This document shows, one piece after another, positions 41,252 to 50,236 of a stretch of 64,000 bases of DNA. The stretch is taken from NCBI GenBank assembly GCA_015061605.1, contig SUWH01000009.1, positions 35,047-99,046 of the forward strand, given 5' to 3'. The DNA is from Lentisphaerota bacterium (GTDB taxonomy: Bacteria > Verrucomicrobiota > Lentisphaeria > Victivallales > Victivallaceae). Every line of letters begins with the position of its first letter. Position 1 is the stretch's first letter. Under the pieces are notes generated by a model. It saw only the letters and a program-made list of their open reading frames with translations. It made no database searches and had not been told where the DNA came from. The translations under genes were made by a program, and so were the position numbers.

Positions 41252-43248
41252 TTGTTTCAAATATTATTTTAAAAAAATATATGGCATGGTGCAATGAGCA
41301 TATTTTTTCATTGGCACTGTGCCTGATATTTATAATTTGCGTCGGTTTGGGAATTACCGGTTCTTCATTGGGGTTCTACAAACAGCTCCCGGGGAGTGAT
41401 GAATTGATATCGCTTGCCGGAGAAAGAAAACTGTTCGGAGTGTATCGGGGGATACGCGGAGATGAATTTATCGCACACGGCACTGCTACTGCTTTGCAGC
41501 AATATCATCACCATCCGGCATTCCCCCGGATAAACCGGAATTGCGGCGTTGAAGGCCGCTGTTATCTGGCGTTGCATGACCTCGGTGCTCCGGTAAGGCA
41601 TATTTCCATGCTCGGCCGCCCGGCAGTATGGGGATTTTTCTTTCTTGATCTGCGGCGTGCTCTTTCGTGGTACTGGCTGCTGCCGTTGTTTCTCGGCATC
41701 TGGGGATGTAAATTCTTTCTGGATACGTTATTTCCCGGGCAGGAAAAAATAAATATACTGTTGAGTTTGGCATTGACATTGTCTGCTCATGCCGGGGCCT
41801 GGTCATTTTGGCCGGTGAATAATATTTACGGGATCTTTATTGCCGGTGCGCTGGTTGTAAAACTGATAGAATCAGAAAAGAAACATTTGAAATTTATTTA
41901 TGCAGTTTTGGCCGTCTTGATGCTTTATTGTGCATTTATGTCATTGTATATGCCGAGGGTTATTCCAATGGTTTCATTGACCGGCATCGTGATCGCCGGA
42001 TATATTACCGACCGGAAAATGTGGAAAAAATTGTTTTCTCCGGTGAATATTGCGGCAATTATGATGATTTTGATCTTATTGGCGGCATTGATCGGCATCT
42101 GGTATAGTGATGCCGCTGAAAGTATCGAACGGATCGCCGGATCGGTATATCCGGGGCGTCGCCGTGATTACGGCGGAGATATGGCGTTCTGGATGATGAA
42201 TTCCGGTTACATCGCTCCTTTGACGATTTACAAGAGTTCTTATCTCAACCAGTCGGAACTGCAGGGATACTTTAATCTTTTCCCGCTGCTGGCGGCGTGG
42301 ACTGTTTTTCAATGGCGTAATTTGAATAAACGGGCAATTTGGGTCGTGCTGTGGATTTTTACCGGAGCGGCATATATTTACCAGTTTATCGGATTTCCTC
42401 CGTGGGTCGCTGAAATAACTTTCTGGTCGCGGTGCACTCCGTCGCGGCTCCAATGGGTTTTGAATACCGTTCAAATTCTGATGCTGGCACTGATATGGCA
42501 CGGGAGCAGAGCAAATAAGTTCCGTGAGCTTCCGGCGCGGTGGAGTTATGCGGTCGTTGCCGCCATGACTGTTTGGGGGATCGGTGCAATTATGATAATG
42601 CCGCCGGAACTGCTTGGCGGATTTAAACTATTTTTACCCTCCCGGCTGGTGATTCTGCTGCTTGTGGCATCCGCATTGTCTGCAGGATTTGCCGCGTGGC
42701 TGTTTTTTAAGGACTTCTGGTGGTTTATTATTTTTTATGCGGTAATAAATGTGTTGCCCGGAATAGTTTTCAATCCGGTGTGTATAGCTCCATACGCGGT
42801 GGAAAACCGTTTGATTGATCCGGAAGATGCCGCAAAGCTGCCTTATGAGGGGCGGGTGCTTATGGCGGATGGAAATGATTTTCTGGCAGTATGTTATTCG
42901 CTGTGCGGCGGAAGGGTATTCAACAGTTATTTTATGTATTATGATTCTGCAATCGATAAATTGCTGTTTCAGAATATGTCCGACCGGGAGCAGTTTAACC
43001 GGATGAATCATCTTGATATCGAATTGAGCAGCGGCGATGCTCCGGATTTTGCCGCAAAAGTAACTCATTTTGACCGGATCAAAGTGACCTTCAATGCAGA
43101 GAAATATAATTTCGCGTATTTGCCGGTGGATATAGTAGGTTCACAAAAAGCTGATGTGGAAAAGTTATCTGCCAATCCATCTTTGACATTTTGGAAAAGC
43201 GGTAAAATATTATGTTTTTTCAAGGTCAACCGTCCGGAGGGCAGGTGA
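41248..43248 (+). CDS. Polytopic membrane protein, GT-C glycosyltransferase-like layout
   Basis: 666 residues from GTG 41248, which overlaps the previous stop as GTGA; ATG 41281 is the other candidate but lacks a ribosome-binding site. It has about 12 predicted membrane helices, with a first extracytoplasmic loop after helix 1 (SSLGFYKQLPGSDELI...) and a C-terminal soluble region of about 150 residues. This resembles membrane glycosyltransferase-type proteins of surface polysaccharide loci, but no defining motif (e.g. an early DxD or ExD) is certain. A GT2 gene lies convergent just downstream. Confidence 0.55.
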   Translation: MIVSNIILKKYMAWCNEHIFSLALCLIFIICVGLGITGSSLGFYKQLPGSDELISLAGERKLFGVYRGIRGDEFIAHGTATALQQYHHHPAFPRINRNCGVEGRCYLALHDLGAPVRHISMLGRPAVWGFFFLDLRRALSWYWLLPLFLGIWGCKFFLDTLFPGQEKINILLSLALTLSAHAGAWSFWPVNNIYGIFIAGALVVKLIESEKKHLKFIYAVLAVLMLYCAFMSLYMPRVIPMVSLTGIVIAGYITDRKMWKKLFSPVNIAAIMMILILLAALIGIWYSDAAESIERIAGSVYPGRRRDYGGDMAFWMMNSGYIAPLTIYKSSYLNQSELQGYFNLFPLLAAWTVFQWRNLNKRAIWVVLWIFTGAAYIYQFIGFPPWVAEITFWSRCTPSRLQWVLNTVQILMLALIWHGSRANKFRELPARWSYAVVAAMTVWGIGAIMIMPPELLGGFKLFLPSRLVILLLVASALSAGFAAWLFFKDFWWFIIFYAVINVLPGIVFNPVCIAPYAVENRLIDPEDAAKLPYEGRVLMADGNDFLAVCYSLCGGRVFNSYFMYYDSAIDKLLFQNMSDREQFNRMNHLDIELSSGDAPDFAAKVTHFDRIKVTFNAEKYNFAYLPVDIVGSQKADVEKLSANPSLTFWKSGKILCFFKVNRPEGR

Positions 43249-43267
43249 GGCTGTCGATTCTTATTGA

Positions 43268-44230
43268 TCAGCGCAGCAGGAGATCCTGAATCACGCTTTT
43301 TATACCTCTTGCAAAACGGAAATAACGGAAAGAAAACAGCTCTTCAATAATCAGCCATAACCGGTAAAAGAAGTTTACTTTACCCATTTTAGAACGGTTT
43401 TCCGAGTGAAGCACACGCTCTTTAAGCAGCATTTCCACTTTATCATCAAGTTGAGCTTTGAGCCGTGCCAGAGTAAAACTGTACAATTTTGCATTCCACA
43501 GGAATGTATCATCAGCAATGGATTTTTTCGCTGTCCGGAACATTCCGGCAAGTGTCTGTTTCTGCCCGGAGTTGGAAGCATTATTGCCGTGCTGGCGGAA
43601 AAGAGTCAGCGTTTCCGGTATTACCGCCCATCCGTATTGCGCGGCAATGGCAACTCCGATAAAGGTATCGTGAACATTCTTCAACCGGGGAAAAGGCAGC
43701 AGATATTTCAATGTTTTCCGGCGGATGGCCATATCATGCGCGGCAGGCGGCACCCGGCGGGCAAATGTTTCAACTTGCGGCATTGCTCCAAGGCGGGCAG
43801 GAGAATAGCCGCGCAGCTGCAAATGGGTACAATTCAACGATTCAAGGTTACGGTCAACGATCAGACTGTCGGAATAAACACCGAGGATCCCGGGATCGGT
43901 GAATGGTTGAAGCATCTTTTCCACTTTGTTCTCCTGCCACACATCATCCTGATCGGCAAGGAAGATTATGTCGCCGGAACAACAGAAAAGAGCTTTTTCA
44001 AAATTGCCGGAACAGCCGGAATTTTTATCATTCCGGAAAATCTTGAACAGTTCCGGATATTTTTCACGATAGCTTTGCACTATATCCCATGTTTTGTCGG
44101 TGGAATTATCGTCGCAGATCACGATTTCAGTTACTTCAACAGTCTGATTCAATATAGAATCCAACTGGGCGGAAATAAATTCCTCACCGTTGTATGCGGC
44201 TATGGCAACTGAAATTGTGAACATTTTCAT
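43268..44230 (-). CDS. GT2-family glycosyltransferase (rhamnosyltransferase-like)
   Basis: 320 residues from ATG 44228-44230 with AGGA 9 nt upstream; the frame extends further but without support. GT-A fold: SVAIAAYNGEEFISAQLDSILNQT, IVICDDNSTDKTW, IIFLADQDDVWQENKVEKM (DQDD metal-binding motif) and HDMAIRR. Similar to dTDP-rhamnosyl transferases of O-antigen synthesis. Cytoplasmic or membrane-peripheral. Confidence 0.9.
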   Translation of the reverse strand: MKMFTISVAIAAYNGEEFISAQLDSILNQTVEVTEIVICDDNSTDKTWDIVQSYREKYPELFKIFRNDKNSGCSGNFEKALFCCSGDIIFLADQDDVWQENKVEKMLQPFTDPGILGVYSDSLIVDRNLESLNCTHLQLRGYSPARLGAMPQVETFARRVPPAAHDMAIRRKTLKYLLPFPRLKNVHDTFIGVAIAAQYGWAVIPETLTLFRQHGNNASNSGQKQTLAGMFRTAKKSIADDTFLWNAKLYSFTLARLKAQLDDKVEMLLKERVLHSENRSKMGKVNFFYRLWLIIEELFSFRYFRFARGIKSVIQDLLLR

Positions 44231-44342
44231 AAAAAATTTTCCTGACAGTACCGTCGGTAATATTATTGATACGGCTGATGAGATGGAACAACACCCGATA
44301 CGACAACGGTTAAAATAGCACAAAAGTTATCTGTTGTCAAGA

Positions 44343-44388
44343 GAAAAACAAAATAAAAACGCCGGCAGGCGCAAATGCCAGCCGGCGT
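44343..44388 (-). terminator. Intrinsic terminator after DUF4838 paralogue C
   Basis: On the minus strand ACGCCGGC-TGGC-ATTTGC-GCCT-GCCGGCGT, followed by TTTTTATTTTGTTTTT. Confidence 0.9.
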
Positions 44389-44414
44389 GATGCTGCAAAA
44401 TAAGTAACTATGTG

Positions 44415-46793
44415 TTACTTTTTGATCTTTTCGATGGCTCCCCCCGGGAGCAGACGGTATTCGAGTTTGCCGTCCGGAGCGCGTTTTTCCAGCTGCGGTC
44501 CGGTAAAGATGAAGCAGGGATAGATTATGCCTCCGGTACCGACTTCACTGTTTCCTTTACGCTGAACCTGGATCACCAGCATATTTCTGCCCTTTTCATT
44601 GAGCAGTCCGGTGAGGTCAAAGGTGAACGGACGGGCAAAGCCCTGACCCATGCCGATATATTTGTCGTTGCACCAGACGCGGACAATGGAATCAGCTCCG
44701 CCGACAAAGAGTCCGGCACTCTTGGTATTGAGCTTGCCGAAAGGAATACGGTACCACACCGAACCGGAACGGTATCCCATCAAACCTTGAGCATCCCACG
44801 TTGAACCGAAAGTTGCGGTTTTGATGAAGTGGCGGTCGTTGAGTTTGGAGCTGTAATATCCCATGACGTTACCGGAGTTGAACTGGTCAAACATGGTTTT
44901 AAGCACGTTGGGGATCTTGTAGACGATGCTGTACGGAGGCTGCGAATACTTGTACGCCTGCATGACCGAATTTTCGTGGAAACGCTTGAAGTAGTTGTAA
45001 CCTCCGGGAGAAACGATATTCTGACGTTTGTCGATTTCGACTTTGAGATCATTCATGAGCTTCTCATAGATATTTTTAGCTTTGGCAAATTCAAAGTTGT
45101 TGAAAGCATTTTTGAATTTGAGGTGGTCTTCCAGCGTGGTGAGCGAAAGTTCGGCGATCCGGATACGTTCTTTTTCGACATCGGTTTCAGCAAGTTTGCG
45201 CGCTTCGTCAAAGAGTTTGCGCATCTGCTCGACGAACTTCAGGTCGTAGATGAGGCGGAACGCGTGGAATGAACCTGCTTCCATACCGGATTTGGACTGG
45301 CGCAATGTGATGGCGGTATAGTATTTTTCCATCGGGGCGGCGGCTTTGCCGTAGGCGTTTTTGCAGAAAGTTTTCAAAACCTTGCGCCATTTGAGCTTGG
45401 TGTCCCAGAGCATCTTGGCTTCGATGTAGTTGCCGATGGCGAGGTTGGAGGTACCTTTTGTGGTTTCATTGTAGACACCCTGTACGCCGAGTGATTTGTA
45501 GTAGGGCAGGTCATCGCCCCACATGATGAGCTTGCTGTAAGGCAGGACGTTTTCGGCGAGGTTCCAGTTGTAGCCGCGGAAGAACTTCACATTGGGAGTA
45601 TTTTTCCATTTTTCCAGAATGGATTTGTAGTAGCGGCGGGTTTTGATGTGCTCTTCCAGGGTGCTGTGCAGGCGGGAATAGCTGATATCGGCGATCACGA
45701 TGACGATTTTCGGATTTGGTTTGTAACGCACCGGATAGTCGGCGTGGTTGCTGTAAAGATAGAAGCCCAGGTGGAGATTCGGGAACTCTTTTTCCAGTTT
45801 TTCCAGCAGCGTGTTGCAGAGCAGCACCTGCAAATCGGTGAAGTCCTTATTTCCGGTGGCGGGGTCGAGGCGACCGCTGGAAGCCATCTGGCTTTCGATG
45901 GATTCGGAGTAACCGCCGCCGTCTGCCGGTCCGACGCCGATACAGACCTTTTTATCTTTGGGCCAGTTGTTCTTTTTGAACATATCGCGGATGTAGTCTT
46001 CGATCATGGCGATGACTTTAGGATTGGTGGTTTCGATCTGGGGGCCGCGGCGGACGTAAGTACCGTCAATTTGACGGACGAGGGCATACATATCCGGATT
46101 TTTTTCAAAGAGCTTTTTGTATTTGCGGATAAGGGCATCGGAAACGTGGCCGCCGTGCATCACCAGCGGATGATTGTAGCGGTGAAGCTGCATTTTGTTG
46201 CGGAGTTTCCACATGGCAAAGCCGCGAAGTTCGTATTCGGAGTGTTTTTTGACGTTTCCGGGATACCAGGGACAGCGGACAGCAAAGTCAGGTTTGCCGG
46301 TGATTGTTCCGGCGGGAACTTCTATTGTGGCTTTTTTGGGGATAACTTCACCGACAGGGCCGGGGAAAACCCAGTCGCATCCAAGCCGGTACAGCATCTC
46401 ATAGATACCGTTGGCGATCGCGGCGCCGTTTTTACCGGAGATGGTGATACGGTCTTTTTCGCTGTTGATAGTGAATGCATCCTGCTCACCCTCTTTTAGT
46501 TCCAGAAAAATTCCCGGAGCGTTGGCGGCGGTGCGGTATTTTACCGGCAGTTCTGTGCCGCTCATTTTCTTTATGTGATAGTTCAGGTCTTTTACTGCGG
46601 TATGCAATATCTGTTTGTCCAGTTCCTCTCTGGAGAGCTTCTGGATAGCTCTTTCCGTAATGGGGATCTCCTTATCCGACACCGGAGCATTGACATGGAT
46701 GGTTGCGGCGGGTTTACCATTCTGTACGATGGTAAAACCGCTTGCCGAAAACGCGACGGCCCCGGCAATAACTGCTAATAATTGTTTGTTCAT
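44415..46793 (-). CDS. Secreted DUF4838 protein, paralogue C, Cys motif replaced by Ser
   Basis: 792 residues. Signal peptide (NKQLLAVIAGAVAFSASG). N-terminal domain includes GAAIANGIYEMLYRLGCDWVFPGPVGEVIP. At the place of the family C-x-C-x2-C motif it reads PADGGGYSESIESQ, with serine at all three cysteine positions. The C-terminal 130 residues form a GH2-type sugar-binding jelly roll (GLFVGGADSIVRVWCNDKYIGMGQGFARPFTFDLTGLL). AAAGGAA precedes the ATG. Last gene of the leftward pilin-DUF4838-DUF4838 operon. It may bind rather than cleave glycans. Confidence 0.87.
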   Translation of the reverse strand: MNKQLLAVIAGAVAFSASGFTIVQNGKPAATIHVNAPVSDKEIPITERAIQKLSREELDKQILHTAVKDLNYHIKKMSGTELPVKYRTAANAPGIFLELKEGEQDAFTINSEKDRITISGKNGAAIANGIYEMLYRLGCDWVFPGPVGEVIPKKATIEVPAGTITGKPDFAVRCPWYPGNVKKHSEYELRGFAMWKLRNKMQLHRYNHPLVMHGGHVSDALIRKYKKLFEKNPDMYALVRQIDGTYVRRGPQIETTNPKVIAMIEDYIRDMFKKNNWPKDKKVCIGVGPADGGGYSESIESQMASSGRLDPATGNKDFTDLQVLLCNTLLEKLEKEFPNLHLGFYLYSNHADYPVRYKPNPKIVIVIADISYSRLHSTLEEHIKTRRYYKSILEKWKNTPNVKFFRGYNWNLAENVLPYSKLIMWGDDLPYYKSLGVQGVYNETTKGTSNLAIGNYIEAKMLWDTKLKWRKVLKTFCKNAYGKAAAPMEKYYTAITLRQSKSGMEAGSFHAFRLIYDLKFVEQMRKLFDEARKLAETDVEKERIRIAELSLTTLEDHLKFKNAFNNFEFAKAKNIYEKLMNDLKVEIDKRQNIVSPGGYNYFKRFHENSVMQAYKYSQPPYSIVYKIPNVLKTMFDQFNSGNVMGYYSSKLNDRHFIKTATFGSTWDAQGLMGYRSGSVWYRIPFGKLNTKSAGLFVGGADSIVRVWCNDKYIGMGQGFARPFTFDLTGLLNEKGRNMLVIQVQRKGNSEVGTGGIIYPCFIFTGPQLEKRAPDGKLEYRLLPGGAIEKIKK

Positions 46794-46794
46794 C

Positions 46795-49167
46795 TTACTT
46801 TCCTTTTTCTGTATTTGGTATTAAATAATATTTTGAACGTAAAGACAAGCTGGACGGCACGGTGAGGAACTTGACCACACCGAAAAGGCCTTTGAGTTTC
46901 CAGAGTTTTCCGCACTGTTCAGGTTTCACCGGGATGTGGTAGAAACCGTTGAGTTTATTGAGTTTAAAAACATTTTTACCGTTGGGATCGCAAATGATTC
47001 CCCGGTTGGTTTTGGCATAGAAGCCGAGGAGTTTGGTTCCCTGCGGGACGTAGAAGTAGAAAGTTCCTTTGAGTTCGGGGGAACTTTCGCTTTCGACCGG
47101 GCGGGCAACTGCCATATTTTCGGGCCATTTGATATTGCTCATATCGCCGTTGTCATTGATGAAGAGCTTGTGCAGTCCGGCGTGCTTCGGCTTGAAAATG
47201 ACCTTGCGCGGCTTGCCGTCCGGCGGCACGCTGCGGTCACTCTGAATGAGCGTTTCCAGTTCGCCGGTGTCGGATTCGCCGCCGATTTGAATCAGTTCCA
47301 ATATGACATTGCCGCGGTCGCGGTAATGCTTGATAAGTCCGCCGGTTACGGTAAGGGTGAATGGCTTACCGTCGCACCAGATGTAGAAAAATACCCGTCG
47401 CCGGGTGTTGCCGGAGTCGATGACGGTCGTACCTTTGGGATCGGTTACCGGGATCAACTCATTTCCGAAATCTTTGACTTTAAAGGAGAGCAATTGATTG
47501 TTTTTGATACCGTCGCTTACAAATCTGTCGATTTCTGCCGGTGTGGGGGCAGGGGTATTGAGCCAGTCGATGCCGCTTTTTTTATTCTTCATTCCCGGGG
47601 GAGAGAGCCGTTTGGGGGAGCGGTACATTGCATAGGTGTGAACCATGCGGGTGGAACGTATCGAGGCGGCGAACTTCAACAGTTCGACATATTTGTCCCA
47701 TTTAACATTGTTGTTGTAGTTAAAGAGCATTTCACAATATCTTGTGTAGCAGACCAAGGCGTCGATACGCTGTTTTTCTTTGCCGGAAGCAAGCTTGCGC
47801 GCCGCATCAAGATGGCGGTACATTCTGCCCAGCAAGTCGGCGTTGAGCGGGCGGGGATCGGCTCCGTCCAGAAGAGCATAGAAATCTTTCATGGGAGCGC
47901 AGCTGGCGGGGAAGGCATTGCGGAGGAAATCCTCTTTGATATCGGCAGGGGCGATGTTGGTGTTCCACATCATCAAAGCCGCCGTATGGAAGCCCAGACC
48001 GCCGGCACCCCAATAGTCACCGGCTTCGGCGGTGATGTAGCGGGCTCCGCTGTTGTAGAAGCGGCAGAGAGTCTCTTTAAGATGGGTGGTGTCGGCACCT
48101 TTGCCTGAACCGGGGGTGGTTTTGGTGTAATAGTATTCGCGGATGCCGACATTTGCTTTGCGTGCTTTCCATGAGGCGATGAGTTCATCGATGGTGTGGC
48201 CGCCTTTGATGAATGCGGTGGCGATATTGACCACCACTCCCGGATGGAGGTCGATTTCCGGGGCGAGGCAATGCTGATTGTAGGCATACATACCGACCTT
48301 TTTATCGGGATATTTTGCCGTTACCGCTTTGGCAACTTCATTGGCAAGGATGACGGCGCGGGTACTGGGAGTGCCGAGTTTGACACAGTTTTCACATTCG
48401 CACCAGCCGCCGCCGTCGGAGGGTTCGGCGGAAACGCTCTGCTGTTCCGGATTTTTGGCGAGCTGTTCCAATTTGTAATCGACAAAAAGTTTCCGCAGAG
48501 CGGGATTTGAGATGCAGAGTTTGGTGGAATCCCGTTTGCCTTTGCGCAAGGCGTAGTATTCGGGATGGGCGGCGAACTCTTTTTTCCGGTGCATGACAAA
48601 TCTTCCGTAAACGTGGCCGCATTTGATGGTGATGCCGCCCTGAAAGTTGAAAAGTTTCCACATTTCATCGAAGTTGGTCGCTTTGCGGTAGTCGCCCCAG
48701 ATACCCCAGCCCGGCCAGATGGAACGATTCAGATAGTCGGGGCTTTCGGTGACATTCAGTGCAATCTTTTCCGGAAGCTTTTCCGGAATTATTTCCCACT
48801 CTGACGCGGGGAAATAGTGGCGGTAGCCGAGTTCACGGGCTAAAAAGGCAACGGCAAACTTTGCACCGTCAAGGTTGCTTGCAGCAATGTTGATGCCGTT
48901 TTGTGCGGTGACAATGGTAAATCCCTGCGGCGGAAGTTTGGCATTTTTGGCAAATCTGATATTGCCGTTTTCCGCGATCGGGACTTGAGTTTTCCCGATT
49001 TTTTCCAGAAGTTTACTTAAAATCTGTGCCGCCGGAAGAAATTCCTGCGGAGCAGAAATGGCGAGATTTTTCAACTCAAAAGGAGTGCCTTTGCTGCGCT
49101 GGTGAACTCCGGCGGATACTGAATACAGCATCGCCGCAAGTAAAAAAAGTGTTGCATAACGTTTCAT
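46795..49167 (-). CDS. Secreted DUF4838 protein, paralogue B
   Basis: 790 residues, highly similar along its length to the protein at 36124: same SAEPSDGGGWCECENC motif, GHVYGRF, YAYNQHC and the C-terminal FYIWCDGKPFTLTVTGG and GTFYFYVPQGT. Signal peptide at the N terminus (KRYATLFLLAAMLYSVSAG). It differs in its pilin neighbour being intact. Probably secreted glycan-active enzyme. It lies 1 bp before paralogue C and 23 bp after the pilin gene. Confidence 0.88.
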   Translation of the reverse strand: MKRYATLFLLAAMLYSVSAGVHQRSKGTPFELKNLAISAPQEFLPAAQILSKLLEKIGKTQVPIAENGNIRFAKNAKLPPQGFTIVTAQNGINIAASNLDGAKFAVAFLARELGYRHYFPASEWEIIPEKLPEKIALNVTESPDYLNRSIWPGWGIWGDYRKATNFDEMWKLFNFQGGITIKCGHVYGRFVMHRKKEFAAHPEYYALRKGKRDSTKLCISNPALRKLFVDYKLEQLAKNPEQQSVSAEPSDGGGWCECENCVKLGTPSTRAVILANEVAKAVTAKYPDKKVGMYAYNQHCLAPEIDLHPGVVVNIATAFIKGGHTIDELIASWKARKANVGIREYYYTKTTPGSGKGADTTHLKETLCRFYNSGARYITAEAGDYWGAGGLGFHTAALMMWNTNIAPADIKEDFLRNAFPASCAPMKDFYALLDGADPRPLNADLLGRMYRHLDAARKLASGKEKQRIDALVCYTRYCEMLFNYNNNVKWDKYVELLKFAASIRSTRMVHTYAMYRSPKRLSPPGMKNKKSGIDWLNTPAPTPAEIDRFVSDGIKNNQLLSFKVKDFGNELIPVTDPKGTTVIDSGNTRRRVFFYIWCDGKPFTLTVTGGLIKHYRDRGNVILELIQIGGESDTGELETLIQSDRSVPPDGKPRKVIFKPKHAGLHKLFINDNGDMSNIKWPENMAVARPVESESSPELKGTFYFYVPQGTKLLGFYAKTNRGIICDPNGKNVFKLNKLNGFYHIPVKPEQCGKLWKLKGLFGVVKFLTVPSSLSLRSKYYLIPNTEKGK

Positions 49168-49190
49168 ATATTTTCTCTCGTTTTATAGTT

Positions 49191-50030
49191 TTATTTTGCA
49201 TGCCAGCGCAAATTGGCATTGGTGTAACCGGCCATTCCGGCATTGAGTGCACTTCCGGAACTGAAGTCAACTGAACCGTCAAAGCGGCAATTGTTGTATC
49301 CATTATGCTGCATAGTGGAGACCGGATAGATCGTCGAGGAGCTGTTGGAACGTGCCAGGTCACCGACCATGACCTGCTCGGAGGGTTGTTTGTATTTCCA
49401 GGTTTTCCCGCCATGAGTGATTTTTTTACCCAGCATAGTAATACGCGGACAGGGGTTCTGGTTATTTTCATTATCATCGCGGGCCATATAATACAGTCCA
49501 TACCAGGTGGAATCATCTTTACGGCTGTAACCGAATGCAGCTGTATATTGAGTGTAGATTCTGCCGTAAGTACCAATGGTCGGATCTATCCTGCCTCCGG
49601 TTTGATTGCTGAATGGATAAGAACCGCGCTTGCTGAAGCTGGGACAGATTATAAGCGGGTGATATTTTATTATTTTTGTACTGGCGGTTGGTTTGCCGGA
49701 ATTGGGAAAGAGGTAGTTCCCCATTCCGCCGAGTTTATCCTTGTAACCGTAGATGAAAAGATGGTTGCCATTTTCATCATTGGAACCGATCAAAGGGCCC
49801 CATTCTTTATTGTCATTTGCATATTGCATAAAGGCATAACCGATCTGCTTCAAGTTGTTTTGACAGGCGGCGGACTGTCCGCGGGCGCGGGCGCTCTGCA
49901 GAGCGGGCAGCAGGATTGCTGCCAGTATTGCGATTATGGCAATCACTACAAGCAATTCGATCAGGGTGAAGCGATATCGCTTCTGTCCATGTACATGGAC
50001 AGAAGCGATATCGCTTCTGTCCATGTACAT
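49191..50030 (-). CDS. Prepilin-type protein, start disturbed by duplicated 34-bp palindromic unit
   Basis: Frame of 279 residues from ATG 50028-50030. The class III signal [24 protein letters not shown] starts at residue 21. The C-terminal half closely resembles the pilin at 30261 ([41 protein letters not shown]). The only ATG with a ribosome-binding site (AAAAGGAG, ATG 50056-50058) is in another frame. It would read [19 protein letters not shown] and enter FTLIELL in frame only if one of the two 34-bp units were absent. As drawn, that ATG yields an 81-residue product. In-repeat ATGs lack a site. The gene may be switched off. Confidence 0.85.
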   Translation of the reverse strand: MYMDRSDIASVHVHGQKRYRFTLIELLVVIAIIAILAAILLPALQSARARGQSAACQNNLKQIGYAFMQYANDNKEWGPLIGSNDENGNHLFIYGYKDKLGGMGNYLFPNSGKPTASTKIIKYHPLIICPSFSKRGSYPFSNQTGGRIDPTIGTYGRIYTQYTAAFGYSRKDDSTWYGLYYMARDDNENNQNPCPRITMLGKKITHGGKTWKYKQPSEQVMVGDLARSNSSSTIYPVSTMQHNGYNNCRFDGSVDFSSGSALNAGMAGYTNANLRWHAK

Positions 50031-50035
50031 GGACA
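49968..50035 (-). repeat. Tandem 34-bp palindromic unit (two copies)
   Basis: Two identical 34-bp copies, 49968-50001 and 50002-50035. Each is made of two perfect palindromes, GAAGCGATATCGCTTC (16 bp) and TGTCCATGTACATGGACA (18 bp). The unit abuts the ACC of the FTLIELL codons. 34 is not a multiple of 3, so each copy shifts the frame by one. Confidence 0.95.
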
Positions 50036-50157
50036 GAAAAAAAGCTCTTCCAATGCATATTTAAACTCCTTTTATTTACTGTTATTCTAATCGCAGTGAT
50101 ATATCACCTTTGTGAAATATAGCACAATAAATCAACAATGCAAATAAATTTATAAAA

Positions 50158-50194
50158 AACGCTGCTGTAAATTTTGAGTTTTTACAGCAGCGTT
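50158..50194 (-). terminator. Intrinsic terminator after DUF4838 paralogue D
   Basis: 14-bp perfect stem AACGCTGCTGTAAA/TTTACAGCAGCGTT, 9-nt loop. The T-run is on the minus-strand side. Confidence 0.92.
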
Positions 50195-50236
50195 ATATTT
50201 ACATCTAAAGCATCCTGACGATCCCGGGAAACCCGG

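Noticed and set aside
45648..46499. Plus-strand ORF of 283 codons
   Set aside because: Antisense to the DUF4838 gene at 44415; composition is that of a shadow frame and no signal or motif is present.
49968..50035. CRISPR array
   Set aside because: Only two identical 34-bp copies directly abutting, without spacers, and located at a gene start.
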